A DNA stretch of 64,000 nt from Streptomyces sp. JHA26 (GTDB lineage Bacteria; Actinomycetota; Actinomycetes; Streptomycetales; Streptomycetaceae), in assembly GCF_002005565.1 (NCBI RefSeq), contig NZ_BDJC01000012.1:85722-149721 (forward strand), in the 5' to 3' direction. Of this stretch, positions 1 through 11,605 are shown in pieces (within the stretch, counting starts at the first letter, position 1; each line of letters opens with the position of its first letter). Both the position numbers and the translations under genes were made by a program. Under the pieces are notes generated by a model, which saw only the letters and a program-made list of their open reading frames with translations, made no database searches and had not been told where the DNA came from.

Positions 1-38
1 GGTGCTCGCGGACTCCGCACATTCGGGCGTGGCGAGCC

Positions 39-68
39 TGGTCAACGGCCCTGCGCATTGTGCAGAAT
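39..68 (+). promoter_or_regulatory. Candidate metK promoter
   Basis: TGGTCA at 39-44 and CAGAAT at 63-68 are separated by 18 nt, and each matches the housekeeping consensus at four of six positions. Transcription from here would leave a leader of about 145 nt before the metK start. I see no SAM riboswitch core in that leader and no gene between 1 and 222. Confidence 0.35.
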
Positions 69-222
69 GCCCGTGCCGCAGGTCACAGCCCTCCCGAGAG
101 CTGAGACGGGTGGGTCCGCGGCCGAGTGCGACCGATAAACTGTTCTCGGACGTCGCCGGGTGCAGCTCCCCGTGCCGTCCACCAATGATCAGCCAGCAGC
201 CGCTGCAACCCCAGGGAGCGTT

Positions 223-1431
223 GTGTCCCGTCGCCTGTTCACCTCGGAGTCCGTCACCGAGGGCCACCCCGACAAGATCGCTGACCAGATCAGCGACACC
301 ATTCTCGACGCGCTCCTGCGCGAGGACCCGACCTCCCGGGTCGCCGTCGAGACGCTGATCACCACCGGCCTGGTGCACGTGGCCGGCGAGGTCACGACCA
401 AGGCCTACGCGGACATCGCCACGCTCGTCCGCGGCAAGATCCTGGAGATCGGCTACGACTCCTCGAAGAAGGGCTTCGACGGCGCCTCCTGCGGCGTGTC
501 CGTGTCGATCGGCGCGCAGTCCCCGGACATCGCGCAGGGCGTGGACACGGCGTACGAGTCCCGGGTCGAGGGCGACGAGGACGAGCTGGACCGACAGGGC
601 GCCGGTGACCAGGGCCTGATGTTCGGCTACGCGTCCGACGAGACGCCGACGCTGATGCCGCTGCCGGTCTTCCTGGCGCACCGCCTGTCCAAGCGCCTGT
701 CCGAGGTCCGCAAGAACGGCACGATCCCCTACCTGCGCCCCGACGGCAAGACCCAGGTCACCATCGAGTACGACGGTGACAAGGCCGTCCGCCTCGACAC
801 GGTCGTCGTCTCCTCGCAGCACGCCAGCGACATCGACCTGGAGTCGCTGCTGGCTCCGGACATCAAGGAGTTCGTGGTCGAGCCGGAGCTGAGGGCGCTG
901 CTCGACGACGGCATCAAGCTCGACACCGAGAACTACCGGCTCCTGGTGAACCCGACCGGCCGCTTCGAGATCGGCGGCCCGATGGGCGACGCCGGCCTGA
1001 CCGGCCGCAAGATCATCATCGACACGTACGGCGGCATGGCCCGCCACGGCGGCGGCGCCTTCTCCGGCAAGGACCCGTCCAAGGTGGACCGCTCGGCGGC
1101 GTACGCGATGCGCTGGGTCGCCAAGAACGTCGTCGCGGCGGGCCTGGCCTCCCGCTGCGAGGTCCAGGTCGCGTACGCGATCGGCAAGGCCGAGCCGGTC
1201 GGTCTGTTCGTGGAGACCTTCGGCACCGCCAAGATCGACGCGGAGAAGATCGAGAAGGCGATCGACGAGGTCTTCGACCTCCGTCCGGCCGCCATCATCC
1301 GCGACCTCGACCTGCTCCGCCCGATCTACGCCCAGACCGCCGCCTACGGCCACTTCGGCCGTGAGCTGCCCGACTTCACCTGGGAGCGCACCGACCGCGT
1401 CGAGGCGCTGCGCAAGGCGGCGGGGCTGTAA
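223..1431 (+). CDS. metK: S-adenosylmethionine synthetase MetK
   Basis: Makes S-adenosylmethionine from methionine and ATP in the cytoplasm and feeds methylation reactions. The 402-residue product has the family's usual length. Visible motifs are GHPDK (residues 14-18), the ATP-binding [10 protein letters not shown] (126-135) and the P-loop-like GGGAFSGKD (277-285). The GTG start at 223 is chosen because AGGGAG lies 4 nt upstream and the protein then begins [17 protein letters not shown], the standard Streptomyces N-terminus. An upstream in-frame start at 160 would add unconserved residues. A strong hairpin follows the stop, so metK probably ends its own transcript. Identification is secure. 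Confidence 0.97.
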   Translation: MSRRLFTSESVTEGHPDKIADQISDTILDALLREDPTSRVAVETLITTGLVHVAGEVTTKAYADIATLVRGKILEIGYDSSKKGFDGASCGVSVSIGAQSPDIAQGVDTAYESRVEGDEDELDRQGAGDQGLMFGYASDETPTLMPLPVFLAHRLSKRLSEVRKNGTIPYLRPDGKTQVTIEYDGDKAVRLDTVVVSSQHASDIDLESLLAPDIKEFVVEPELRALLDDGIKLDTENYRLLVNPTGRFEIGGPMGDAGLTGRKIIIDTYGGMARHGGGAFSGKDPSKVDRSAAYAMRWVAKNVVAAGLASRCEVQVAYAIGKAEPVGLFVETFGTAKIDAEKIEKAIDEVFDLRPAAIIRDLDLLRPIYAQTAAYGHFGRELPDFTWERTDRVEALRKAAGL

Positions 1432-1462
1432 CGACGGCCCCCTCACGACGGACGGCACGTCA

Positions 1463-1499
1463 CGAGGCCCGGTGTCCCCGGTGGGGACGCCGGGCCTCG
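1463..1499 (+). terminator. Hairpin terminator after metK
   Basis: CGAGGCCCGG (1463-1472) pairs perfectly with CCGGGCCTCG (1490-1499). An inner stem, GTCCCC with GGGGAC, lies within the loop. There is no T-tract, as is usual for Streptomyces. Confidence 0.75.
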
Positions 1500-1570
1500 G
1501 CGCGTCCGGAGCCGGGCGGTGAGAACCGGGGCGCCGCCGGCTGTCAGTGCTCTTTGGTAAGAATGCAGGC

Positions 1571-3721
1571 GTGAGCAGCGAGAACGAACCGGCGGGTGGC
1601 GGCGCGGACGACGCGCCCCCCGAGCAGCTCGCGCTCATCCGGGAGAGCGTGCGCAGGGCGAAGGCACCGCGGGCCAAGCCGCGGACCTGGCGCGGTGCCG
1701 CGCTCGCCGGGGAGCTGCCCGTCGCCCGGGTGCTGGTCGACAAGGGCGTGCTCCACCTCGACCGGTACTTCGACTACGCCGTGCCGGAGGAACTCGACGC
1801 CGACGCCCAGCCGGGCGTGCGGGTGCGGGTGCGGTTCGGGGCCGGACGGCACCGGGTGCGGGACGGGCGCCGCGAGGGCGGCGGCCTCATCGACGGCTTC
1901 CTGGTGGAGCGGCTCGCGGAGTCCGACTACTCGGGGCCGCTGGCCGCGCTGGCCCAGGTCGTCTCGCCCGAGCGGGTGCTCGACGCGGAGCTGCTCGGTC
2001 TCGCCCGGGCCGTCGCCGACCGCTACGCCGGCAGCCTCGCCGACGTGCTGCAGCTCGCCGTACCGCCCCGCAACGCGCGCGCCGAGAAACGGGCGTCGCC
2101 CGACCCGCTGCCCCCGCCGCCGGTGCCCGAGCCGGGGTCCTGGACGCGGTACGAGCAGGGTGCCGCGTTCGTCGCGGCCCTCGCGTCGGGCGGCGCGCCG
2201 CGCGCGGTGTGGAACGCGTTGCCCGGCCCCGGGTGGAGCGAGGAGCTGGCGCGGGCCGTGGCGGCGACACTGGCCTCCGGCCGGGGCGCACTCGTCGTCC
2301 TCCCGGACGGCCGGGCGGTCGCCCGGGCCGACGCCGCGCTGACCGCCCTGCTCGGACAGGGCCGGCACGCGGTGCTCACCGCCGACGCCGGACCCGAGAA
2401 GCGGTACGCGCAGTGGCTCGCGGTGCGCCGGGGGGCCGTACGGGCCGTCGTCGGGACCCGGGCCGCCATGTTCGCGCCGGTGCGGAACCTCGGGCTGGTC
2501 GCCCTGTGGGACGACGGTGACGACAGCCACAGCGAGCCGCACGCCCCGCAGCCGCACGCCCGCGAGGTGCTGCTGCTGCGCGCGGCCCAGGACAGGTGCG
2601 CCTTCCTGCTGGGCGGCTGGAACTGCACCGTGGAGGCCGCCCAGCTCGTCGAGACCGGCTGGGCCCGGCCGCTGGTCGCCGCCCGGGAGCAGGTGCGGGC
2701 CGCCGCCCCGCTGGTCCGGACCGTGGGGGACGGGGACCTGGCCCGCGACGAGGCCGCCAGGGCCGCGCGGCTGCCCACCCTCGCCTGGCAGGTCGTCAGG
2801 GACGGGCTGCGACAGGGGCCGGTGCTCGTGCAGGTGCCCCGGCGGGGATACGTGCCGCGGATGGCGTGCGCCGTCTGCCGGACGCCCGCGCGGTGCCGGC
2901 ACTGCTCCGGGCCGCTGGAGGGACAGGAATCCGGGCCGGCGCTGCGGTGCGGGTGGTGCGGGCGCGAGGAGGGCGGCTGGCACTGCCCGGAGTGCGGGGC
3001 CTTCCGGCTGCGCGCGCAGGTCGTGGGGGCGCGCCGCACCGCCGAGGAGCTGGGGCGTGCCTTCCCGGCGGTGCCGGTGCGCACCTCGGGGCGCGAGCAG
3101 GTGCTGGACACCGTGTCGTCGACGCCCGCGCTGGTCGTGAGCACCCCCGGCGCCGAGCCCGTCGCCGAGGGCGGCTACGCGGCGGCCCTGCTGCTCGACG
3201 GCTGGGCCATGCTCGGGCGGCCCGACCTGCGCGCCGGTGAGGACGCGCTGCGGCGTTGGCTCGCGGCCGCCGCGCTGGTGCGCCCGCAGCCCGCCGGCGG
3301 GACCGTGGTCGTGGTCGCCGAGCCGACCCTGCGGCCGGTGCAGGCGCTGGTGCGCTGGGACCCCGTCGGCCATGCGGTGCGTGAGCTGGCCGACCGTGCC
3401 GAGCTGGGATTTCCGCCGGTGTCGCGGATGGCGTCCGTCGCGGGGCCCGCGGAGGCGGTGGCCGGCTTCCTCGGCGCGGTGGAGCTGCCGCGCGAGGCGG
3501 AGATCCTGGGGCCCGTGCCGCTCCCCGTCACGGCGCCGGGGCGACCGCGCCGGGTGGGCGGGCCGCCGCCGGGGGAGCGGTGGGAGCGGGCGTTGATCCG
3601 GGTGCCGCCGGGGAACGGGGCGGCGCTGGCCGGTGCGTTGAAGGCCGCGCAGGCGGCACGGACGGCGCGCGGGAGCGACGCGGCGGTGTGGGTACGGATC
3701 GACCCGCCCGACATCGGGTGA
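1571..3721 (+). CDS. priA: PriA-like primosomal protein N', helicase motifs lost
   Basis: Actinobacterial PriA-like protein of 716 residues, related to the replication-restart helicase. The N-terminal DNA-binding region (LPVARVLVDKG, then HLDRYFDYAVPEEL) is recognisable. A zinc-binding segment with CAVCRTPARCRHC and later CGWCGREE and HCPECGAF spans about residues 433-477. The central helicase region carries no GxxGxGKT Walker A, and the DEEH-type box reads DDGDDSH, so ATP-driven unwinding is unlikely. This loss is known for actinobacterial PriA, so the protein is probably a structural or DNA-binding restart factor. The GTG at 1571 gives the N-terminus SSENEPAGGG. The gene is convergent with the next gene across a strong hairpin. 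Confidence 0.88.
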   Translation: MSSENEPAGGGADDAPPEQLALIRESVRRAKAPRAKPRTWRGAALAGELPVARVLVDKGVLHLDRYFDYAVPEELDADAQPGVRVRVRFGAGRHRVRDGRREGGGLIDGFLVERLAESDYSGPLAALAQVVSPERVLDAELLGLARAVADRYAGSLADVLQLAVPPRNARAEKRASPDPLPPPPVPEPGSWTRYEQGAAFVAALASGGAPRAVWNALPGPGWSEELARAVAATLASGRGALVVLPDGRAVARADAALTALLGQGRHAVLTADAGPEKRYAQWLAVRRGAVRAVVGTRAAMFAPVRNLGLVALWDDGDDSHSEPHAPQPHAREVLLLRAAQDRCAFLLGGWNCTVEAAQLVETGWARPLVAAREQVRAAAPLVRTVGDGDLARDEAARAARLPTLAWQVVRDGLRQGPVLVQVPRRGYVPRMACAVCRTPARCRHCSGPLEGQESGPALRCGWCGREEGGWHCPECGAFRLRAQVVGARRTAEELGRAFPAVPVRTSGREQVLDTVSSTPALVVSTPGAEPVAEGGYAAALLLDGWAMLGRPDLRAGEDALRRWLAAAALVRPQPAGGTVVVVAEPTLRPVQALVRWDPVGHAVRELADRAELGFPPVSRMASVAGPAEAVAGFLGAVELPREAEILGPVPLPVTAPGRPRRVGGPPPGERWERALIRVPPGNGAALAGALKAAQAARTARGSDAAVWVRIDPPDIG

Positions 3722-3733
3722 GGACACCGGCAC

Positions 3734-3767
3734 CGGGCGGGCGTCGGCGTCGGGCGGGCGTCGGCAT
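3734..3767. repeat. 17-bp tandem repeat, two copies
   Basis: CGGGCGGGCGTCGGCGT at 3734-3750 is followed directly by the same unit with one change (3751-3767). It lies just after the priA stop. No function is apparent. Confidence 0.6.
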
Positions 3768-3838
3768 CGGTGGCGGGCGCCGACCGAGGGCGATGTGCGC
3801 CCGGGCCGGTGAGAAGTGCCGGCCCGGGGTCGGCCGGC

Positions 3839-3874
3839 ACTCCCCGGGAGAGCCTCCCGACCCTCCCGGGGAGT
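3839..3874. terminator. Bidirectional hairpin between convergent genes
   Basis: ACTCCCCGGGAG (3839-3850) and CTCCCGGGGAGT (3863-3874) form a perfect 12-bp stem with a 12-nt loop. It sits between the priA-like stop at 3721 and the HTH gene stop at 3894, so it can serve both. Confidence 0.8.
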
Positions 3875-3893
3875 ACCGGGCGGGCGGGTCGGG

Positions 3894-4763
<870 letters not shown>

Positions 4764-5696
4764 ATGAAGCTGGTCTTCGCCGGTACCCCCGAGGTCGCCG
4801 TTCCCGCCCTGGACGCCCTGATCGCCTCCGGGCGGCACGAGGTGGCCGCCGTCGTCACGCGGCCCGACGCGCCGGCCGGACGTGGACGCAGGCTGGTCGC
4901 CTCTCCCGTGGCCGAACGGGCCGAGGAGGCCGGGATCGAGGTGCTCAAGCCCGCGAAGCCCCGGGACCCGGAGTTCCTCGAGCGGCTGCGCGAGATCGCG
5001 CCCGACTGCTGCCCCGTCGTCGCCTACGGCGCCCTGCTGCCCCGCGTGGCCCTGGACGTGCCCGCCCGGGGCTGGGTCAACCTGCACTTCTCCCTGCTGC
5101 CCGCCTGGCGCGGTGCCGCGCCCGTGCAGCACGCGCTGATGGCGGGGGACGAGATCACCGGGGCGTCCACGTTCCTCATCGAGGAGGGTCTCGACTCCGG
5201 GCCCGTCTACGGGACGGTCACCGAGACCATCCGCCCCACCGACACCAGCGGCGACCTGCTGACCCGGCTCGCCTTCGCCGGCGCCGGGCTGCTCGCGGCC
5301 ACCATGGACGGCATCGAGGACGGCAGCCTGAAGGCCGTCCCGCAGCCCGCCGAGGGCGTCACCCTCGCGCCGAAGATCACCGTCGAGGACGCCCGGATCG
5401 ACTGGTCCGCCCCGGCGCTGCGCGTCGACCGCGTGGTGCGCGGCTGCACCCCGGCGCCCGGCGCCTGGACCACGTTCCGCGGCGAGCGGCTCAAGCTGGT
5501 CCAGGCCGTGCCCGTGCCCGACCGCACCGACCTCGCCCCCGGGCAGCTCGCGGCCGGCAAGAACAACGTGTACGTCGGCACCGGCTCGTACGCCGTCGAG
5601 CTGCTGTGGGTGCAGGCGCAGGGCAAGAAGCCGATGCGGGCGGCGGACTGGGCGCGCGGGGCGCGGATCGCCGAGGGCGAGCTGCTCGGCGGCTGA
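4764..5696 (+). CDS. fmt: Methionyl-tRNA formyltransferase
   Basis: Transfers the formyl group of 10-formyl-tetrahydrofolate to initiator Met-tRNA. The 310-residue length is typical. The active-site string [15 protein letters not shown] gives Asn106 and His108, and EGLDSGPVY supplies Asp144, matching the catalytic trio of the E. coli enzyme. The ATG at 4764 is preceded by GAGAGG. It lies 80 nt upstream of rsmB on the same strand, a pairing of fmt with an rRNA methylase common in bacteria, so co-transcription is likely. Confidence 0.97.
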   Translation: MKLVFAGTPEVAVPALDALIASGRHEVAAVVTRPDAPAGRGRRLVASPVAERAEEAGIEVLKPAKPRDPEFLERLREIAPDCCPVVAYGALLPRVALDVPARGWVNLHFSLLPAWRGAAPVQHALMAGDEITGASTFLIEEGLDSGPVYGTVTETIRPTDTSGDLLTRLAFAGAGLLAATMDGIEDGSLKAVPQPAEGVTLAPKITVEDARIDWSAPALRVDRVVRGCTPAPGAWTTFRGERLKLVQAVPVPDRTDLAPGQLAAGKNNVYVGTGSYAVELLWVQAQGKKPMRAADWARGARIAEGELLGG

Positions 5697-5776
5697 CCTG
5701 CGCCTCCGCACCACCGCTCACCGGCTCGGCGTACGCTGGTGAGCGCACGTCACCCCACACCCGGAGCACCTTTTTC

Positions 5777-7195
5777 GTGAGCGAGCAGCCTCGTCGTCCC
5801 CGCAAACCCGGCAAGCCGTACCGCAGGCCCCAGAAGGACCCCGTCCGCATCCTCGCCTTCGAGGCGCTCAGGGCCGTGGACGAACGGGACGCCTACGCCA
5901 ACCTCGTGCTGCCGCCGCTGCTGCGCAAGGCGCGGGAGAACGACGCCTTCGACGCCCGGGACGCGGCCCTCGCGACCGAGCTGGTGTACGGGACGCTGCG
6001 CCGGCAGGGGACGTACGACGCGATCATCGCCGCCTGCGTGGACCGGCCGCTGCGGGAGGTCGACCCGCCGGTGCTGGACGTGCTCAGCCTGGGCGTGCAC
6101 CAGCTGCTCGGGACGCGCATCCCGACCCACGCGGCCGTGTCCGCCTCCGTGGAGCTGGCGCGCGTGGTGCTGGGCGACGGGCGGGCCAAGTTCGTCAACG
6201 CCGTGCTCCGCAAGGTGGCGCAGGACGATCTCGACGGCTGGCTGGAGCGGGTCGCACCGCCCTACGACGAGGACCCCGAGGACCACCTCGCCGTCGTGCA
6301 CTCGCACCCGCGCTGGGTCGTCTCCGCGCTGTGGGACTCGCTGGGCGGGGGCCGGGCCGGCATCGAGGAGCTGCTGGCCGCCGACAACGAGCGGCCCGAG
6401 GTGACGCTGGTCGCCCGCCCCGGACGGTCGACGCCGGAGGAACTGCTCGGCGAGGAAGCGGCCGTACCGGGGCGCTGGTCGCCGTACGCGGTGCGGCTGA
6501 GCGAGGGCGGCGAGCCCGGGGCCGTCGACGCCGTACGGGAGAACCGGGCCGGTGTGCAGGACGAGGGCAGCCAGCTCGTCGCGCTCGCCCTGGCGGGCGC
6601 GCCCCTGGACGGCCCCGACCGGCGCTGGCTGGACGGCTGCGCGGGGCCGGGCGGCAAGGCGGCGCTGCTCGGCGCCCTGGCGGCGGAACGGGGCGCCTTC
6701 CTGCTCGCCTCCGAGAAGCAGCCGCACCGGGCGGGGCTCGTGGCCAGGGCGCTGGACGGCAACCCGGGGCCGTACCAGGTGATCGCCGCCGACGGGACGC
6801 GTCCGCCGTGGCGGCCCGGCAGCTTCGACCGCGTCCTGGTCGACGTGCCGTGCACCGGCCTCGGCGCCCTGCGCCGCCGGCCCGAGGCGCGCTGGCGGCG
6901 CCGTCCCGAGGACCTGGACGGATTCGCCCCGCTCCAGCGCGGGCTGCTGCACAGCGCCCTGCAGGCCGTGCGGGTCGGCGGCGTCGTCGGCTACGCGACC
7001 TGCTCGCCCCACCTCGCCGAGACCCGCGCCGTCGTCGCCGACGTGCTCAAGCAGCACCCGGGGGCGGAGCTCCTGGACGCCCGCCCCCTCCTCCCCGGCG
7101 TCCCGGCCCTGGGCGACGGCCCCGACGTCCAGCTGTGGCCCCACCTCCACGGCACGGACGCGATGTACCTCGCCCTGATCCGCCGCACCGCGTAA
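5777..7195 (+). CDS. rsmB: 16S rRNA m5C967 methyltransferase RsmB (Sun)
   Basis: Methylates a cytosine of 16S rRNA using SAM. The 472-residue protein has an N-terminal NusB-like RNA-binding domain (about residues 15-150) and a C-terminal methyltransferase domain. The SAM-binding [10 protein letters not shown] starts at residue 286. The two conserved cysteines lie in DVPCTGLG (Cys359) and ATCSPH (Cys409). The GTG at 5777 is chosen because the protein then starts [16 protein letters not shown], the expected basic tail; CCGGAG lies about 10 nt upstream. The frame is open far upstream, but those residues are not family-like. Confidence 0.94.
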   Translation: MSEQPRRPRKPGKPYRRPQKDPVRILAFEALRAVDERDAYANLVLPPLLRKARENDAFDARDAALATELVYGTLRRQGTYDAIIAACVDRPLREVDPPVLDVLSLGVHQLLGTRIPTHAAVSASVELARVVLGDGRAKFVNAVLRKVAQDDLDGWLERVAPPYDEDPEDHLAVVHSHPRWVVSALWDSLGGGRAGIEELLAADNERPEVTLVARPGRSTPEELLGEEAAVPGRWSPYAVRLSEGGEPGAVDAVRENRAGVQDEGSQLVALALAGAPLDGPDRRWLDGCAGPGGKAALLGALAAERGAFLLASEKQPHRAGLVARALDGNPGPYQVIAADGTRPPWRPGSFDRVLVDVPCTGLGALRRRPEARWRRRPEDLDGFAPLQRGLLHSALQAVRVGGVVGYATCSPHLAETRAVVADVLKQHPGAELLDARPLLPGVPALGDGPDVQLWPHLHGTDAMYLALIRRTA

Positions 7196-7394
7196 CGCGC
7201 CCCGGAGGGACGCGGGAACCGCGCGGGCGACCACGGGCCGCGCGCCCGGCACACGACCGCGCCCGCACGGGCGGGTGCGGAAGGTGCGCGGGGAACCGCG
7301 CGGCCGGCCCCCACCGCCCCGCGGCCGGCGAACCGACCGTGTCCGCCCGGGGACCGATGCCCCCCACCCCCGCGGGGCATGGCAGGCTTGGGGC

Positions 7395-8081
7395 ATGGCC
7401 GCGCAGATCAACCCCAGCATCCTGTCCGCCGACTTCGCCCGCCTCGCGGACGAGGCCGAGGCCGTCCGGGGAGCCGACTGGCTCCACGTGGACGTCATGG
7501 ACAACCACTTCGTCCCCAACCTCACGCTCGGCGTGCCGGTCGTGGAGTCCCTGGCCCGGGCGACGGACACCCCGCTGGACTGCCACCTCATGATCGAGGC
7601 TCCCGACCGCTGGGCGCCGCAGTACGTGGAGGCCGGAGCCGGTTCCGTCACCTTCCACGTCGAGGCCGCCACCGCGCCGGTCCGCCTCGCCCGCGAGATC
7701 CGGGCCAAGGGCGCCCGCGCCTCCATGGCGCTGCGGCCCGCGACGCCGATCGAGCCGTACGAGGACCTGCTCCCCGAGCTCGACATGCTGCTGATCATGA
7801 CGGTCGAACCGGGCTTCGGCGGCCAGGCGTTCCTCGACATCATGCTGCCGAAGATCCGCCGCACCCGTGAGCTGATCAAGAAGCACGGTCTGGAGCTGTG
7901 GCTGCAGGTCGACGGCGGTGTCTCGGCGTCCACGATCGAGCGGTGCGCCGACGCCGGCGCCGACGTCTTCGTCGCGGGTTCCGCCGTGTACGGGGCGTCC
8001 GACCCGGCCGAGGCGGTACGCGCACTGCGCGACCGGGCGGAGGCGGCGACCGCCAAGGCGTCCTGGGCGTGTGACCACTGA
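7395..8081 (+). CDS. rpe: Ribulose-phosphate 3-epimerase
   Basis: Interconverts ribulose-5-phosphate and xylulose-5-phosphate in the pentose phosphate pathway. The 228-residue TIM-barrel protein opens with [13 protein letters not shown]. It shows the metal-site pieces [12 protein letters not shown] and DCHLMI, the phosphate loop [12 protein letters not shown], and QVDGGVS near the end. The ATG at 7395 aligns with family starts; upstream in-frame codons encode only low-complexity sequence. About 200 nt of GC-rich spacer separates it from rsmB. Confidence 0.96.
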   Translation: MAAQINPSILSADFARLADEAEAVRGADWLHVDVMDNHFVPNLTLGVPVVESLARATDTPLDCHLMIEAPDRWAPQYVEAGAGSVTFHVEAATAPVRLAREIRAKGARASMALRPATPIEPYEDLLPELDMLLIMTVEPGFGGQAFLDIMLPKIRRTRELIKKHGLELWLQVDGGVSASTIERCADAGADVFVAGSAVYGASDPAEAVRALRDRAEAATAKASWACDH

Positions 8082-8182
8082 GGAACAGAACGTGAACGGC
8101 TCCCATCAGGGCTGATCGAGTGCGCCGAATCTGCAAGGATGAACGGCGAATCCAGAGTGTGAACAGCAGTGAGGAGATCGCC

Positions 8183-9202
8183 GTGTCGGGTATGTCGGCG
8201 GGCCGTTCAGCCATGCGGATGGGACCCGCTGAGCTGGTCCAGGCGGCGGCCATGGCCCGCCGCTTCTACCTCGAGGGCAAGTCCAAGATCCAGATCGCGG
8301 AGGAGTTCGGCGTCAGCCGCTTCAAGGTGGCCCGGGTCCTCGAGACCGCCCTCGAGCGGGACCTTGTACGAATCGAGATCCGGGTACCCGCCGAGCTGGA
8401 CGCGGAGCGCTCGGACGCCCTGCGGGCCCGCTACGGCCTCAGGCACGCCGTCGTGGTGGAGTCCCCGGCCGAGGCCGAGGAGACACCCGACCCGGAGAAC
8501 CTGGGCGAGGTGGCCGCCGACCTGCTCGGCGAACTGGTCAACGAGGGCGACGTGCTCGGCCTCGCCTGGGGCCGCTCCACGATCCACATGGCGGCCGCGC
8601 TCGACCGGCTGCCGCCGTGCACGGTGGTGCAGCTGACGGGCGTGTACGACGCCGGGACCGCCGAGCGCGGCTCGGTCGAGGCCGTCCGCCGCGCCGCCCA
8701 GGTGTCGGGCGGCGACGCCCACCCCATCTACGCGCCGATGCTGCTGCCGGACGCGGCCACCGCGGCGGCGCTGCGCAACCAGACCGGGATCGCCCGGGCC
8801 TTCGAGTACTTCGACAAGGTCACGGTCGCCTGCGTCTCCATCGGCTCCTGGGAGCCGGGCATCTCGACGGTGCACGACATGCTCAGCGACGAGGAGCGCG
8901 CGCACTACGCCTCCCTCGGCGTCGCCGCCGAGATGTCCGCGCACCTCTTCGACGCCGAGGGGCGCCGGGTCGGACGGGACCTGGGGGAGCGGTGCATCAC
9001 GGTCACGGCCGACCAGCTCCGCCGCATCCCCGAGGTCGTCGCGATCGCGGGCGGGCAGCGCAAGGCGGCGGCCATCGACGCGGTGCTGCGGTCCGGACTG
9101 GTCACCAGCCTGGTGACGGACACGTCGGCCGCCGACTACCTGCTGACGGCGGGCACGGCGCCGAAGCCCACGCTCAACCGTTCGGACCCGGACGGTGTCT
9201 GA
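8183..9202 (+). CDS. SorC/DeoR-type sugar-sensing transcriptional regulator
   Basis: A transcription factor with an N-terminal helix-turn-helix (SKIQIAEEFGVSRFKVARVL) and a C-terminal SorC-type sugar-phosphate-binding domain. The latter has the family strings GLAWGRST and LTGVYDAG and ends IAGGQRKAAAIDAVL. With the GTG at 8183 the product has 339 residues; GAGGAG lies 6 nt upstream, the strongest ribosome binding site here. GTG codons at 8159 and 8120 are in frame and could extend it by 8 or 21 residues. It follows rpe by about 100 nt, so a pentose- or triose-phosphate effector is plausible, but I cannot name one. Confidence 0.88.
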   Translation: MSGMSAGRSAMRMGPAELVQAAAMARRFYLEGKSKIQIAEEFGVSRFKVARVLETALERDLVRIEIRVPAELDAERSDALRARYGLRHAVVVESPAEAEETPDPENLGEVAADLLGELVNEGDVLGLAWGRSTIHMAAALDRLPPCTVVQLTGVYDAGTAERGSVEAVRRAAQVSGGDAHPIYAPMLLPDAATAAALRNQTGIARAFEYFDKVTVACVSIGSWEPGISTVHDMLSDEERAHYASLGVAAEMSAHLFDAEGRRVGRDLGERCITVTADQLRRIPEVVAIAGGQRKAAAIDAVLRSGLVTSLVTDTSAADYLLTAGTAPKPTLNRSDPDGV

Positions 9203-9227
9203 CGGGCGGTCGGGGAAAGGGCGCGAC

Positions 9228-9581
9228 ATGACGGAGGACCCCGCGGGCCGGCTCGTGGTCACGCTGGACCTCGACGGGGTCACGGACAAGGCGGGCCTGA
9301 TGGACCGCTGTGCCCGCGCCCTGGACCTGCCCGCGTGGTTCGGCCGCAACTGGGACGCGCTCGCCGACTCCCTGGCCGACCCGTCCGTCTGGCCGAGGGA
9401 GGCGGCGGAGCGGGGTCTGGTGCTCCTCGTGCGGGGCTGGCGCGCGTACGCCGAGGCGCGGCCGGACGAGTGGGCCGTCGCCGAGGAGGTCTTCGCCGAG
9501 GCCACCGACCGCGGCCCGGGGCTCTTCGTGACCCTGGGCCCTGGAGGTTCCTCCAAGGAGGCCGCTGACCAGCCTGGATGA
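9228..9581 (+). CDS. Barstar-like small acidic protein
   Basis: A 117-residue protein resembling the barstar (ribonuclease inhibitor) fold family. It has a beta strand (RLVVTLDLDGVTDKAGLM), the conserved LPAWFGRNWDALADSLAD stretch that in barstar forms the nuclease-binding helix, and a C-terminal strand (GLFVTLGP). The ATG at 9228 is preceded by GGAAAGG with 7 nt spacing; a GTG at 9195 overlapping the previous gene is weaker. No barnase-like nuclease lies beside it. It may be coupled to the upstream regulator. The partner is unknown. Confidence 0.82.
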   Translation: MTEDPAGRLVVTLDLDGVTDKAGLMDRCARALDLPAWFGRNWDALADSLADPSVWPREAAERGLVLLVRGWRAYAEARPDEWAVAEEVFAEATDRGPGLFVTLGPGGSSKEAADQPG

Positions 9582-9647
9582 TCTGCCCGGGGCTGACCGG
9601 ACGCCGGTCATGGGAGAATGAAGTACGTGCTCTTTCCCCCTGGCTGA

Positions 9648-11132
<1,485 letters not shown>

Positions 11133-11148
11133 CCCGCCCGGCCCTTCC

Positions 11149-11194
11149 GCACGGCCCCCGTTCCCCCGTCGCCCGGGAGGAACGGGGGCCGTGC
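11149..11194 (+). terminator. Strong hairpin after guaB1
   Basis: GCACGGCCCCCGTTCC (11149-11164) pairs perfectly with GGAACGGGGGCCGTGC (11179-11194), giving a 16-bp stem with a 14-nt loop. It lies 17 nt after the stop codon. Confidence 0.85.
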
Positions 11195-11339
11195 GCCGTT
11201 CCCGGCGCGTTCCCGGCGCGGCCGGGACGGTGCGGCGGACGACGCCGGGACACGGCCCGTCGCGTGCGGTCCGGACGGTCACCGACCGGGCCCGGTCCCC
11301 GCCGGCCCGCGTCCGCCCTGCCTCCGGCAGCCGCCCGGT

Positions 11340-11455
11340 GCAACGACTCGGCGGCTCCGCGCAACGAACACACGCCTGGCCCCGACGAACGCAACGATCG
11401 TGCGAGGACGCGCAAGGTTGCTGCATTACCAGGGGGAACCCGGCGCTCATAGGGT
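11340..11455 (+). promoter_or_regulatory. Phased GCAACGA repeats and promoter of the permease
   Basis: GCAACGA occurs at 11340-11346, 11361-11367 and 11391-11397, and a related palindromic GCAAGGTTGC at 11412-11421. Start-to-start spacings are 21, 30 and 21 bp, two or three DNA turns. A possible promoter (TTACCA 11426-11431, 18 nt, TAGGGT 11450-11455) follows directly. The same repeat with 31 and 22 bp spacing occurs before the amidase gene at 14973. This looks like an operator for a wrapping regulator such as Lrp/AsnC. The rest of the 473-bp gap (11133-11605) holds only the upstream terminator and the AAAGGAG ribosome binding site at 11592. Confidence 0.6.
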
Positions 11456-11605
11456 TCTTCGCTGTACGTGGCGTGGCGAGGACCCGCTCGGTGGGTTCCC
11501 GCTTCCGCGAGGGACGCCACCGGTCCCCGCCGCTCCAGAGGCCCGCCGCGAGAAAGCCCGCTCGACACCGGGCGGTGCGACCGGCAGTGACAAAGGAGTC
11601 CATGC

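Noticed and set aside
70..222. SAM riboswitch in the metK leader
   Set aside because: A CTGAGA string and a weak hairpin (CCCTCCCG with CGGGTGGG) are present, but no SAM-I, SAM-II or SAM-IV core blocks could be read.
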